Of a DNA stretch of 64,000 nucleotides, positions 25,231 through 37,200 are shown in pieces. This DNA is from Symbiodinium natans (Eukaryota; Sar; Dinophyceae; Suessiales; Symbiodiniaceae), in the NCBI GenBank assembly GCA_905221605.1, contig CAJNDS010000269.1:618767-682766 (forward strand), given 5' to 3'. A model generated the notes under the pieces. It was not told the origin of the DNA and searched no databases. It saw nothing but the letters and a program-made list of their open reading frames with translations. Position 1 is the stretch's first letter, and every line of letters begins with the position of its first letter. The translations under genes were made by a program, and so were the position numbers.

Positions 25231-28200
25231 CAGACCGATGATTGGGATTTTAGGGTTTAGAGTTTAGGGCTTCTACAAGTCTACTGCTGCTGCATGCGCG
25301 TGTGGCGGTCATCCTTGACGGAGATGCTTGCAAAGCACCCTCACATGAAGCCCAACATGAACCCCCGTGTCAATCCCCAAAGCCTAAATCCTATAATTCA
25401 AAATCTGCACCCGACCCCCTAAACCCTCAACCCTAAACCCTAAACCCTAAACCCTGAACCCTGAACCCTGAACCCTGAACCCTGAACCGCAACGCCGAAG
25501 CCCTTTAATGAACCGCTCCGTGCAGGCGATGCCATCGGCCTCAGGCACGAGCCCGAAGCATCTGGCGGTTCTTTATGACTTCTATGTTTTGGGGGCTCCC
25601 TAAACGCTGAACCCCAAACCCCTAAACAAACTAAACCCTAAACCCTAAACCCTAAACCCTAAACCCTAAACCCTAAACCCTAAACCCTAAACCCTAAACC
25701 CTAAACCCTAAACCCTAAACCCTAAACCTCAACCCGTAGGGTTTCGGGACCCAAAGTGCGAGAAAAACAAAAACAACCCGCTCTCTGCGCAGTTGCTGCG
25801 GAGCCACCTGTGGGTGCGGTTTAGGGTAAAGATGCTCTAGCCGCTATAGCATAGGATTTATAGGGTTTATAGGATACGGGGTTATAGGGTTTATATAGGG
25901 GGTGGTAGGGTTTATAGGGTGAGAGGAGCCACAGAGGGGGTACAGGGTGTAAGGGTCTCGGAGATGCGCGGAGGTGTGAACCAAACGGGCCTCCACTTTG
26001 CAGCGGGGCACGGACACAAGGAGCCGGTCTCAAGCCACGGCCCTGAGACGCCAAGCAATCTCAGTGCGTTCCCTCGCAATGATTGGGTAGGTCCTGGCGA
26101 TAGTTTAGGGTTTAGGATTAGGGTTTAGGGTTTAGGGTTTAGGGTCTACCATGCTTCAGGACGTGGTGGACATGCTCTTGGAGCTGGCGCCAGAGCCCAT
26201 GCAGCTCTGTGTGGGTCCCCGGCTGCGCAGGAGAGCCGGATCATCTCGGTTTCAGGATTTAGGGTTTAGGGTTTAGGGTTTAAGGTTTAGGGTTTAGGGT
26301 TGAGGGTTTAGGGTTGAGGGTTTAAGGTTTAGGGTTTAGGGCTAGGGCCTAGGGCTTAGGGGGACAGGAAGCATGAAGCTCGGTTTGCTCAGACGGCCTA
26401 GCAAAGCTCCCTGGGCGCTGGGAAGGGCCGGCGAGCCCTTCTGCGTCTCTGAGTTTGCAGCTCCACACAAGCTCCACGTGAGCTCGCAGCCCATATAGAT
26501 GGGTGGCTGATCCCTTTTGGGGTACCCAAATATTCGGTGCCGTATGATAGTAGGATCCAGTTTCGAAGTTTCGAAATTAGGGGTACCTTATTGGGGGGTC
26601 CTTACTAATTATCAAGGGGAATCCTGTAGTATCGTAAACCCCCATCTTCAAGGGGCCGTGCGAGCACCCCCGCACCTCTAAGCTTCAACAGAGGCCGTCA
26701 CTTCGGGGGCTGAGCACGTTCTCATGGCTGGCAACGTTTACCCTGGTTCGGAAGGGTCAAGGGTTCAAACAGTCAGCCCCGACTTGTGTGGTTTAGGGTT
26801 TAGGGTTTAGGGGTAGGGTTTAGGGTTTAGGGTTTAGGGTTTAGGGTTTAGGGTTTAGGGTTTAGGGTTTAGGGTTTAGGGTTTAGGGTTTGAAACCCAG
26901 GGTGAAACTGGAGAAGGCATCAGCCCATCTGGTATTTTCGGCGACTGTGCAAACGGCGTGTCCGGTCGGCTGCCAACAGGCAAGCCTTGAATGACACTTA
27001 ACCTGTTCCCTGAGCCCTACACCTACCATAAACCCTAGGGCTCCAAGTATACAAACACTACCTACATTGGGTTCTAAAGTCTGTAAATAATCCCTACTTT
27101 GGGCTATTTGGAGCCATAGGGATACACCCTATATCATACCTTTGTGGGATCCCCCAGGCCAGGCGGTCAACGCGGATGGCATGGCGCCCCTGCACTGCGC
27201 AGCGAGGGATGGCCACGAGGAGCGCAAGAGGTTTAGGGTTCTGGGTTTAGGGTTCTGGGTTTAGGGTTTAGGGTTTATACAGGGTTTAGGGTTCGGAGTT
27301 TAGGGTTTAGGATCTCTAGCCACAAAGCCAACATCCGGCGGAAAGATTGTAAACCTCTTTGTAGGCCGCTTACGGAACCTAGACAAAAATAGGTTTCTAG
27401 GTTGTTAAGACAGGGCTTGAGTTTAGGGGGACTACAGTACCCAGACCCTTGGAGCCTGCACTGCAGTCGCTTCGTTGGGGTGCTTAAACTTTAAACCCTA
27501 AACCCGTTTAGGGTTTAGGGTTTAGGGTTTAGGGTTTAGGGTTTAGGGTTTAGGGTTTAGGGTTTAGGGTTAAGTACGTTTTCAAGTAAACCCAGTTTTA
27601 ACCTCCAACCTGGGCTGATTTATCTCATAGCGATCACCTCGCCAGGGCTTTAGGGGCTTACAGGGTTTAGGACATCCTCCTCTTGACCCTACCCCTGGAC
27701 CCCCCCCCCCCCCCCAAACCCGAAGCTTCTTGAACCCTAAACCCTGGGCCCTAAACCCTGAACTCCTTGAACCCTAAACCCTGGACCCTAAACCCCTTAA
27801 ACCCTAAAGCCTGGACCCAAAACTCTAGAACCCTAAAGCCTGGACCCAAAACCCTAAACTCCTTGAACCCTAGACCCTGGACCCCAACCCCTAAACCCCT
27901 TGAACCCTAAACCCTGGACCCAAAACCCTAAACTCCTTGAACCCTAAACCCTGGACCCTAAACCCTAAACCCCTTGAACCAAAAGCCCTGGACCCTAAAC
28001 CCTAAAACTCCTTGAACCCTAAACCCTGGACCGTACAAACCCCTTGAGCCCTAAACCCTAAACCCTAAACCCTAAACCCTAAACCCTAAACCCTAAACCC
28101 TAAACCCTAAACCCTAAACCCTAAACCCTAAACCCCTTGCCCTGGCAGGCAACAGCACAAGCTCTGTTGAAGCGCTCTCCGAATGGCTTGGCCTTGTCGG

Positions 28201-31200
28201 GGTCTCACTGCTTTCAGGTCTTGGAAGGTTTCCACGCGAAATTCTTCCCGAGGCAATTCTCCCAGAAACCCTAAAGCCGAAACCCTAAACCCTAAACCCT
28301 AAACCCCAAACCCCAAACCCAAAACCCCAAACCCCAAACCCTAACCTTCCCCCACAAAGAATTACACATAGAAATAAGGCTGTCCTTGTTGCGAAAGGCT
28401 ACAGATGCCGCAGAAGAACAGCTCCACCCTCCGGCCTCCGTCTCGGAACTTTGTGGTGCTTTACTGTAACTTTAGATCCTTAGCCTTTTAGGGTCTAGGG
28501 TCTAGGGTCTAGGGTTTAGGGTTTAGGGTTTAGGGTTTAGGGGTTTCTTAATGTGGCAGCTAAAAGTCTAATTAATAGCCACCCTCCGGTCTCCGTCTCG
28601 GATGCCTCACGCATCGTAGCGCAATTGCCTGGGAGCTCGTGGTCTGTTCTCCGGGGTTTAGGGTTTAGGGTGTAGGGTTTCGGGTTTAGGGTTTAGGGCA
28701 GTTTAGCGTTTAGGGTTTAGGGCTCATGGTGGTTTCATGAACACACCGCCAGATGCTTCAAGGCCGCTTCACATCGCCGCCAAGCATGGGCATGTCGCCT
28801 GCGGCTCAGCAGATCCAGAGCATCCGAATTGTCCGCTCGCTTGAAGGAGATTAGGTATGTACCTATTTTAGGGTTTAGGTTTGAGGGTTTCGGGTTTAGG
28901 GTTTCCATAATCTTCTTTAATTCAATGTCGCGCAGCTCCAGAGTCCAGGGGGCGCTCTTGGTCAGGCTGTCGTGAAGTGCTTCCTGGAGTTTGCACCGAA
29001 CCCAACAGCAAGGATCCTAGTCTGCTGCAGTCAGCGCTTGCTGCGTAATGCCTGGCGCGTTGAATGCTTTGAATGTCGTGAGAACACCATCAGTGTCGGT
29101 GTGTTGCCATTGGGCCTTGGCAATCCGCAAGGGCTTTGTCTTGGGAATATGGGGCACAGCGACTCTCCCTCACAAACTGAGGCTCTCTGTGCTGAGTCCA
29201 ACAGCGCCGGCAACACCGCATTGCACTTTGCGGCAGCGGCAGGTTCACTGTCTGGAAGCAGGGTTTTTTCGACGTATATAGTCACCAAGTTTGGTTGATT
29301 TAGAAGGGGCTTCAGGGGATGAGGGCTCAATACCTCCCACAGCAGGATCAGGTGCAGTGTATTGCTGAATTTTGTAGAGGTTTCAAGCCCTCTAAGTCCT
29401 AAGTCAGTTTAGTTGTGGGCAATGTGGGCTGGGACAGCCTAAGCCCTAAACCCTAGCACCGTTCTCCGTTCGAATGCCAAGGACACACGGTGTGCGTGCA
29501 AGCCATCCTCACTCATGCTGGGCGGGGCACACAGATTGTGGCGTTTTTGAGCAACTTGTTGTTTTCCTATGTGAAACCCTAAACCCTAAACCTGACCTAA
29601 ACCCCAGGCAGTTTCAGTCAGCATCTCTCATGATGGCATAGTTCCATACAGCAGACTTAACGAGTTTTTGTTCTTGCACCCCGCCTCGAGAACACCAAAC
29701 CCTGCTTTTCAACTTGTTGTAGGAAACAAATCGAGAACAGACTCCTTGTAGGATCATTTTATGTGACATACCACAACAATGCTTGCATGTTCATGAGTAC
29801 TTCTAGCTGTGGTTGTAAGTACCCTAAGTCAAGTTATAGCCCGATAGAGCTATTATGACCCTGCGTGTAACACTACTTCAAAGCACGCAAGAACCTCCTA
29901 AGTAGGTCTGGGGTTCTTCACGCAGAGCCTGCAGTTGAGTTTAGGGTCTGGGGTTTAGGGCACTGGCCCACTTTTAAGGCCGCCCGTGGGGCTGCCCGAC
30001 CGCGCTCTGCTTCTGCTGACCGCAGTGAACAGGTTTGACCGGCAGACCGCCCGACACTCAGAGCTTCCCTTGGTAGCCCAGTGGTGCCCTTTTTAATGAT
30101 GGTAAGCACTCTATGGGTTGTCTTCATGTCTTACAATCATGCTGCACATGCTCGCTGTTTATTGCGATGATACTGAGATGAGGATGGTAAATCCTAAACC
30201 CTAGACCCTAGACCCTAAACCCTAAACCCTAAACCCTCAACCCGAAACCCTAAACCCTAAACCATAAACCCTAAGCCCTAAACCCTAGACCCTAAACCCT
30301 GAACCCTAAACCCTAATCCCTAAACCCTAAACCCTAAACCCTAAACCCTAAACCCTACCCCCTAAACCCTATAAACCCTAACCCTGAACCATAAGCTCTT
30401 GTGAAGCGGTCTAATCGCCCCTGCAGAGGCCCTCCACATGGCGGCCGACCGAGGCGAGAATGCCGCTGCAGGGAGCTGAGCTCAAACCCTAAGTCCTAAA
30501 CCCTAAACCCTAAACCCTAAACCCTAAACCCTACCAAACTGGCGGCTGTCGGATTCCCGCGCTGATTGCAGTACTTCCCTGCAACGAGAGCCAGGACGCC
30601 GCCAATCCATCATACTCATGCTCACAATAACAATAACATGGGGGGTTTACGAAGACAGTGGGCGCGCCCAATAGAGATCCCCAAATAGTAAAATCCAATG
30701 ATACTAGGGATCCCAATAAGGTACCCCTATTTTCGGAACCCCCATATCAGTAGGTGCTGTCGGAAATCTGCGAAATCCAGGCCTGAGCATGGGCAGCTTG
30801 GAGTTGTGTACGAAGTCGCAAATGGGCCGCTTTCTAATTCATGAGAACTTTTCTCGGGTCGGGTGCCCTATACATTATTTTACTGCGAACATCCCCACCT
30901 CCAGGGTCTCTGGGGTTGGGCAATGCAGGAAGGTTGGGCACTTCAGACAGTTTCTGGGTTGTGCACTCCAGGTTGAGCACTCCAGGGTTGGGCACTCCAG
31001 GGTTGGGCACTCCAGGGAGTCTTTCTGGGGTTGTGCACTGCAGGGAGTCTTTGACGTTGGGCACTCCAGAAATTTCTGCGTTGGGCTCCAGGCACTAGCG
31101 AGACTCTGGGGAGACTCCAGGAGTCTGGGTTGGGCTCCAGGCCGTCTCTGGTTGGGCACTCCAGGGAGTCTGTGGGGTTGGGCACTCCAGGGAAGGTGTC

Positions 31201-34200
31201 TGGGGTAGGGCACTTCAGAAACTCTGCGGTTGGGCACTCTAGAGACTCTGAAAGACTCTAAATTTGAGGAGTTTCTGGTTGGGCACTCCAGGAAGCAAGT
31301 CTTTGGGGTTGGGCACTCAGGCAGACCCTGGGGTTGGGCACTCCAAAAATCTGGGAACAACAAAGGGCCTGAATCATGGTAGGTGCCCAAGAAAGATCCT
31401 TATTTCGGAAACCCGGCATGGTCCTCGCTTCAGGCGCCCCTTCCCTCAGCCCCTGAACCCCTGAACCCGAAACCTCTCAACCCTAAGCCCCTAGACCCTA
31501 AGTCCCTAAACTTTAAACCTCAATCCTGAACCTAAACCTAAACCCCATCTAAGAATCTTGAACCCAAACCTTAGAGCCAAAAAACCTGAAACCCCTAGAC
31601 CTGTTGCGCCCCTACACCCTAAAAACCCTTGTGCGCTGGCCCCAGGTCGAGCTGCTGTTGCAGATGGCTGCGGACAAGGGTGCGCTGCTGGCTATGCGGC
31701 GGTCCGAGGAATGCGGGCTTTAGGGGTTTAGAATGTAGGGGTTAGGGGTTTAGGTTTAGGCGTCTAGGGGTTTAGGGGTTTAGGGGTTTAGGGTGTAGGG
31801 TTTAGGGCTGCACTTCTCCAGCGGAGCGAGAAGTTTGAAGTTTAGAGCCCGGCCTATGGGTCTTTATTATGATTCGGAGCATGCATGTCAGCAGTATGTA
31901 GTTGCTGAGAAACATGCTTGCATTCATTGTGTTTCGGACCTCCTGGAGACCCCGGGGCATCCTTGGGGAGGATGTAAAGGACGATGATGATCATGATGAG
32001 GAGGGAGGAGGAGGGTGTTGATGATGGGGATGACGGTGTTAATGAAGATGGCGGTGTTCATGATGATATTTGTCCTGATTTCAATGATGGCGCGCATGAT
32101 GATGTTCATGACGGTGTTCAGACGACAATATGAATGACGACGACAGTGAAGACTTGATGACGGTGCCGACGACGAGGAGGATGATAATTGTCATGATGCA
32201 GTGATGCAGTGATGGCGAGGACGACGATGATGAGGAGGATGTGATTGTGGTGATGGTGACGACGCTGATGATGGTGATCGGGTTCATGATGGTGTTGGTG
32301 ATGAGTTGTTGTTGGAGGAGGGGAGGAGACCTATGACGACAAAGAATAATGATTTTTTCTGCCGCGTGCTCTGCAGTGTGTTGAAGCCAAACCCGGTTAA
32401 ACCCTCAACCCTGAACCCGAAACTTCGAACCCTAAACCCTAAACCCTACACCCTACACCCTACACCCTAAACCCCTAAACCCTAAACCCTCCATGGCATC
32501 CCCAGGTCCGACAAACTGGGACAGACCGCCCTCCACCTGGCCTCCGAGAAGGGACACGGCGCGGTGGCGCCGGCCCCAGAACGTTTGTAGGGTGTTCAGG
32601 AGGTTTAGGCTTTATAGTGTTTTCAGGCTTTTTGTTCGGGGCTTTGGGGTTCTTTGTTTTTTTTGTTTGTTTTTTTTCATGGTTTCTTGGGGTTTTTTTG
32701 GTTTTTAGGTTCTGGGGGGGGTTTCTGGGTTTTTCGGGCTCTTTGGGGCTTCAGGGCTCTTAGGGGTCTGGTATTTTACAGGGTTTCTTGGGGTTTTGGG
32801 GGTTTTCTTCTGTTTTTGCATGGTTTTTCGGCTCTTCGGGTTTTTAGGGGTTTAGGGCTTTTGCTGTAGGGCTCTTGGACCCCGAGCATCCCAGCCTGGA
32901 CCAAGTCGTCCATTCTTTGTTCAAAGGGTTCGGGGTGTGTGGAACTCCAGGTTGCAAAAAGCTTCAGCATGTAAAATCAGCCTTAGCCATATATTGTGTA
33001 GATATATATACATACACATACACATACACATACACATACATATACATATACATATACATATCTATATATATATATATATTTATTTATTTTTTATTTATTT
33101 ATACATATATATAGTCACCCACAGACACCACAAAGCGAGGTTCAGAAGCTTCTGCGCGTGGTCGGCGACGCCAGCGGGCTCGTGATGGCCAGAGAGCGCA
33201 TCACAGGACCCGGGACCCGTTGCGTGGAAGTAATTTAGGGGCCTTAATGCTTAGAAAAATGTTTTTTTTTTTTTGGGGGGGGGGGGGGGTTATTCTAGTA
33301 TATTCATAAAGGGACCATAAGGAAATCCTACTAGCAATTCTTCCGACCCCCATACCAGACGGATCAGAAGGAGGGCTAGCCATATAGCCATGCCTGAGCG
33401 CGCAGTCCCGACAGGTGTACATCGCATGCCGAGGGTGTCAATTCACGCTTGTGTCTTTACTGCTTCCTACCCCCCTAAACCCTAACCCCCTAAACCCTAA
33501 ACCCTAAACCCTAAACCCTAAACCCTAAACCCTAAACCTACACCCAAGCCGTACACCCCCCCCAAAACCCTAAAAACCGCTTCTTGTACGAGTAGCACCC
33601 GATGTCGCTTGCAGGGCAAACAGCGTTGCACATGGCAGCGGAGTGCGGTCACAGCCAAGCTGCCTGGCTCTCAGACAGGTCGCAGGCATCGGATGGCATC
33701 GTGCCGCTTGCGGGTTTAGGGTTTAGGGTTTAGGGTTTAGGGTTTAGGGTTTAGGGTTTAGGGTTTAGGGTTTAGGGTTTAGGGTTTAGGGTTTAGGGTT
33801 TAGGGTTTAGGGTTTAGGGTTCAGGGTTCAGGGTTCAGGGTTTCAGGGTTTCAGGGTTTCAGGGTTTAGGGTTCAGGGTTCAGCATCTCAAGTCCAAGCA
33901 TTCACTAGTCAAGAAATTATTACTCCAGAAAAATACCCACCCGCCCGAAGAATCCCACAACATTAAGAAAATATTTCACTTATGGAACGACCTCGCCCAG
34001 TAAAAAATGACCTTGCCCAGTAAACAATGACCTTGCCCAATAAAAAAAATAACCTTGCCCAATAAAAAAATGACCTTGCCCAGGAAAAAAATGACCTTGC
34101 CCAGTAAAAAATGACCTTGCCCAGTAAAAAAATGACCTTGCCCAGTAAAAAAATGACCTTGCCCAGTAAAAAAAAATGACCTTGCCCAGTAAAAAATGAC

Positions 34201-37200
34201 CTTGCACAGTAAAAAAATGACCTTGCCCACTAAAAAAATGACCTTGCCCAGTAAAAAAATGACCTTGCCCAGTAAAAAAAATGACCTTGCCCAGCCAAAA
34301 GATGACCTTGCCCAGTAAAAAGATGACCTTGCCCAGTAACATTTTTACTGGGCAAGGTCATTTTTTTACTGGGCAAGGTCGATTTTTTTGGCCGAAACGA
34401 CCTTGCCCAGTAAAAAATGACCTTGCCCAGTGAAAAACATGACCTTGCCCAGTAAAAAAATGACCTTGCCCAGTAACTCCTTAACATTTAAATTATATAT
34501 GAAAGAGAGGTTCAGGGTTCAGGGTTTGATTAGGGTTTAGGGTTTGGGGGTGGAACCTTATGCTGCACATCGGGAGTACTTTAGCTGGGCTTTCCGATGA
34601 GGCCTCACGAGAGTCGGCAGCCTCCTCAAAGCTCGGAGAACTCTGCCCCTAGACCCATAGTCAACCCGATAAAGGGCCTTCTTAAGGGGTTCTGGGGTAC
34701 AGTAGCCCGTCCTGGTATAAACCCTACTCCCCTTTTAGGTCCACGCGCTTCTTCGAGCATGCCCCGATGCAGAGACTTCCTTGGCCACCGACCGGTGCGG
34801 TGGACGTCCCAGCTACCCTCGCTGGGTTCGGGGATCGGGGATTTAGGGTTTAGGTTTAGGGTTAAGGGTATTTTTGTTTAGGGTTGAAGGATTGATCTGA
34901 TACTAGGACCCAGGGTAGGCCCTTGTTCCCTGCTTTTAAAAGGTTCCCTTGTAAACCCCTTTAACCCAAAAAGGGTACCCTTTTTATTCCTAGGTGACTC
35001 CTGGATCGTTTAGAGTATCCAGGGGGGGCTTTGGGTTTAGGGCGCAGATGTTAACTCAAGCAAGAACTGGCCGCGGAGGTCGCGCCAAGTGGTGATCAGC
35101 AGTGATTCAGTACCTGGGGGTTTACGATATTAGGAGGTAGCAGGGTCCTAGTTATAAGGGATCCTACTATGTCCCCACCCTCGGTGTGGGGTTGTTAGAC
35201 ATTAAACTCAACTCTTCTCCTCGCCCGGAACTCTTCTCCTCGCCCGGTCTACTCCTCGCTCATCCCTGGAGTGCCCAACCCCAAATTGTGCCTGGAGTGC
35301 CCAACTCTAGAGTGTTCTCCAGAGTCTCTCAGGAGTGCCCAATCTAGAGTTTTTCTGTAGTGCCCAACCCCAGAGTCTCCCTGGAGTGCCCAACCCCGGA
35401 GTCTCCCAGAGTGTCCCCAAAGTGTTTGCGGAGTGCCCAGCACCAGACTCCCTGAAATGCCCAACCCCAGAGTCTCCCTGGAGTGCCCAACCCCCGGAGT
35501 GCCCAGTCTCTGGAGTGCCCAACCCCAGAGTATCTCTACCAAGAGAGGGTGGGGATGTTCGAAGTAAAATAATTGGGATCTATTTTAGGGGTCCCCTTCT
35601 TTCGCGAGCTCCCATCTCTGTCGTTGCCCTTTTAAATAGTTCAATAGCTTTGCAGAGTGGGTTTCGATGGTGCGTCTCTCATCTTGCTCAACAACACGCG
35701 CCGAGGCCGTTACACAGCCCTTCATCTTGCTGCCGAGCACACGACCAAGAGTTTGTGAATGCAGCGCTCAGAAGAGGTTTTGCTGTACAGTTCTTTTTGA
35801 TTTGGTAGAAGGTAGAGACTGGACATAAAAGGCGGGAATCCCGGATGTAAGCCTTCATATCATAACCGGAATCCACACGAAGTCCCAAAAAGAAACAAAA
35901 GGGGCGCTTACGATATTAGCGGTGCCTTATTGGGGTCGTTATTAATAGGGGGATCCCACTATTTGGGGGTCTACCAGAATTTTCGAGAAACCCCCACCCT
36001 TAAACCTAAACCTAAACCCTAAACCCTAAATGGCAAGGCGTGGCCACCTGGAGACCGTGCGAGCGCTGTCGGAAGCCCCAGCATCCGCTTCGCCGCGCCA
36101 GTTGTTGTACCCAGCAGCTCTTAGTAGCTGAGTAGGTAGCCTTTATGACCTTTTGGGGTATTATGTATGTATGTATGTATATATATATATATATGTGCAT
36201 GTATAATCTTGTCAGAATTGAAAGGTTGGCCTTGGTTGGCCCAGGGTAGTCAGCAACAAGCAGCTGAGGCTGGAGCACGCCCCAGACGTGGAACGCTTGC
36301 TCATGGCACAGGAGCGCTTTTCGGGACAGACGGCCCGGCCACCCGGTTTCGGGTTTAGGGTTTGGGGTTTAGCGTTTAGGGCCAGGGTTGAGGGTTTAGG
36401 GCCGAATCCTTGCTCATGGCACAAGAGCGCTTCTCGGGTCAGATGGCCCGGCCACCCGGTTCGGTTCGGCCAGGATCGGTCCAAGTTTGTTCCATGATCC
36501 ATGGAGGCAAAACCCCCTGAAGCCCTCCTCAAGCCCAAAATCCTACTTTAAACCCTATATATTAAATAAAAACCCCTGGCCCAAAACCCACTTCAAACCC
36601 CCTGTACCCTAAACGCCGGTTGAAGTATCGGCAAGTTCGAGGTGGGCCCAACCCTAAAAGAAAAACCCTGAAGCTCTAGCGAAGCCAAGAAGAAGCGGAA
36701 CCCTCCACTTGGGTTTCAACCCAGAAACCCTAAACCCTTGTAAACTCCTACACCCGAAGCCCTTCACTGCTTGGGAACCTTCTGAACCGCAAAGCCCTCA
36801 AAGCATCCCAAATGTCAAAACCCTTGACTCTAGAGCCTCTGCGGTGTGGTGGAGAGGGCTCAGAGGCTTGCTTCGGGGCCTCTATAGATTCTGTTGTGGG
36901 TAAAGCTGAAGAGGATTCAGAGTTTATGGTTTGGCCTTGAGCCAGTGGGCTCTTGGGGTTAGGGTAGCTGAATAGGGTTTGGTTGCAAAGGTTTGCAAAC
37001 CCAAAAGTTTCGGCCCCCGAGGCCCTCCACCTGGCGGCGGCGGCGGGGCACGCGGTGCTGTGCAAAGTGCTTCTGGAGCCTGGGCCCTGGGGCCCTTCGA
37101 GGGAGTGAGATACCTTATTGACTCCCTTAGTTTAGGGTTTGGGGTTATTTGAGGTACCTTATACTAGGAAGGCCTTTGGGACATTTTCTACTTCTCCCTT

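Noticed and set aside
33976-34487. Minus-strand frames with repeated GQGHFFTGQGHFF.
   Set aside because: Translation of the GACCTTGCCCAGTAAAAAAT minisatellite; the length comes from the unit being close to a multiple of three.
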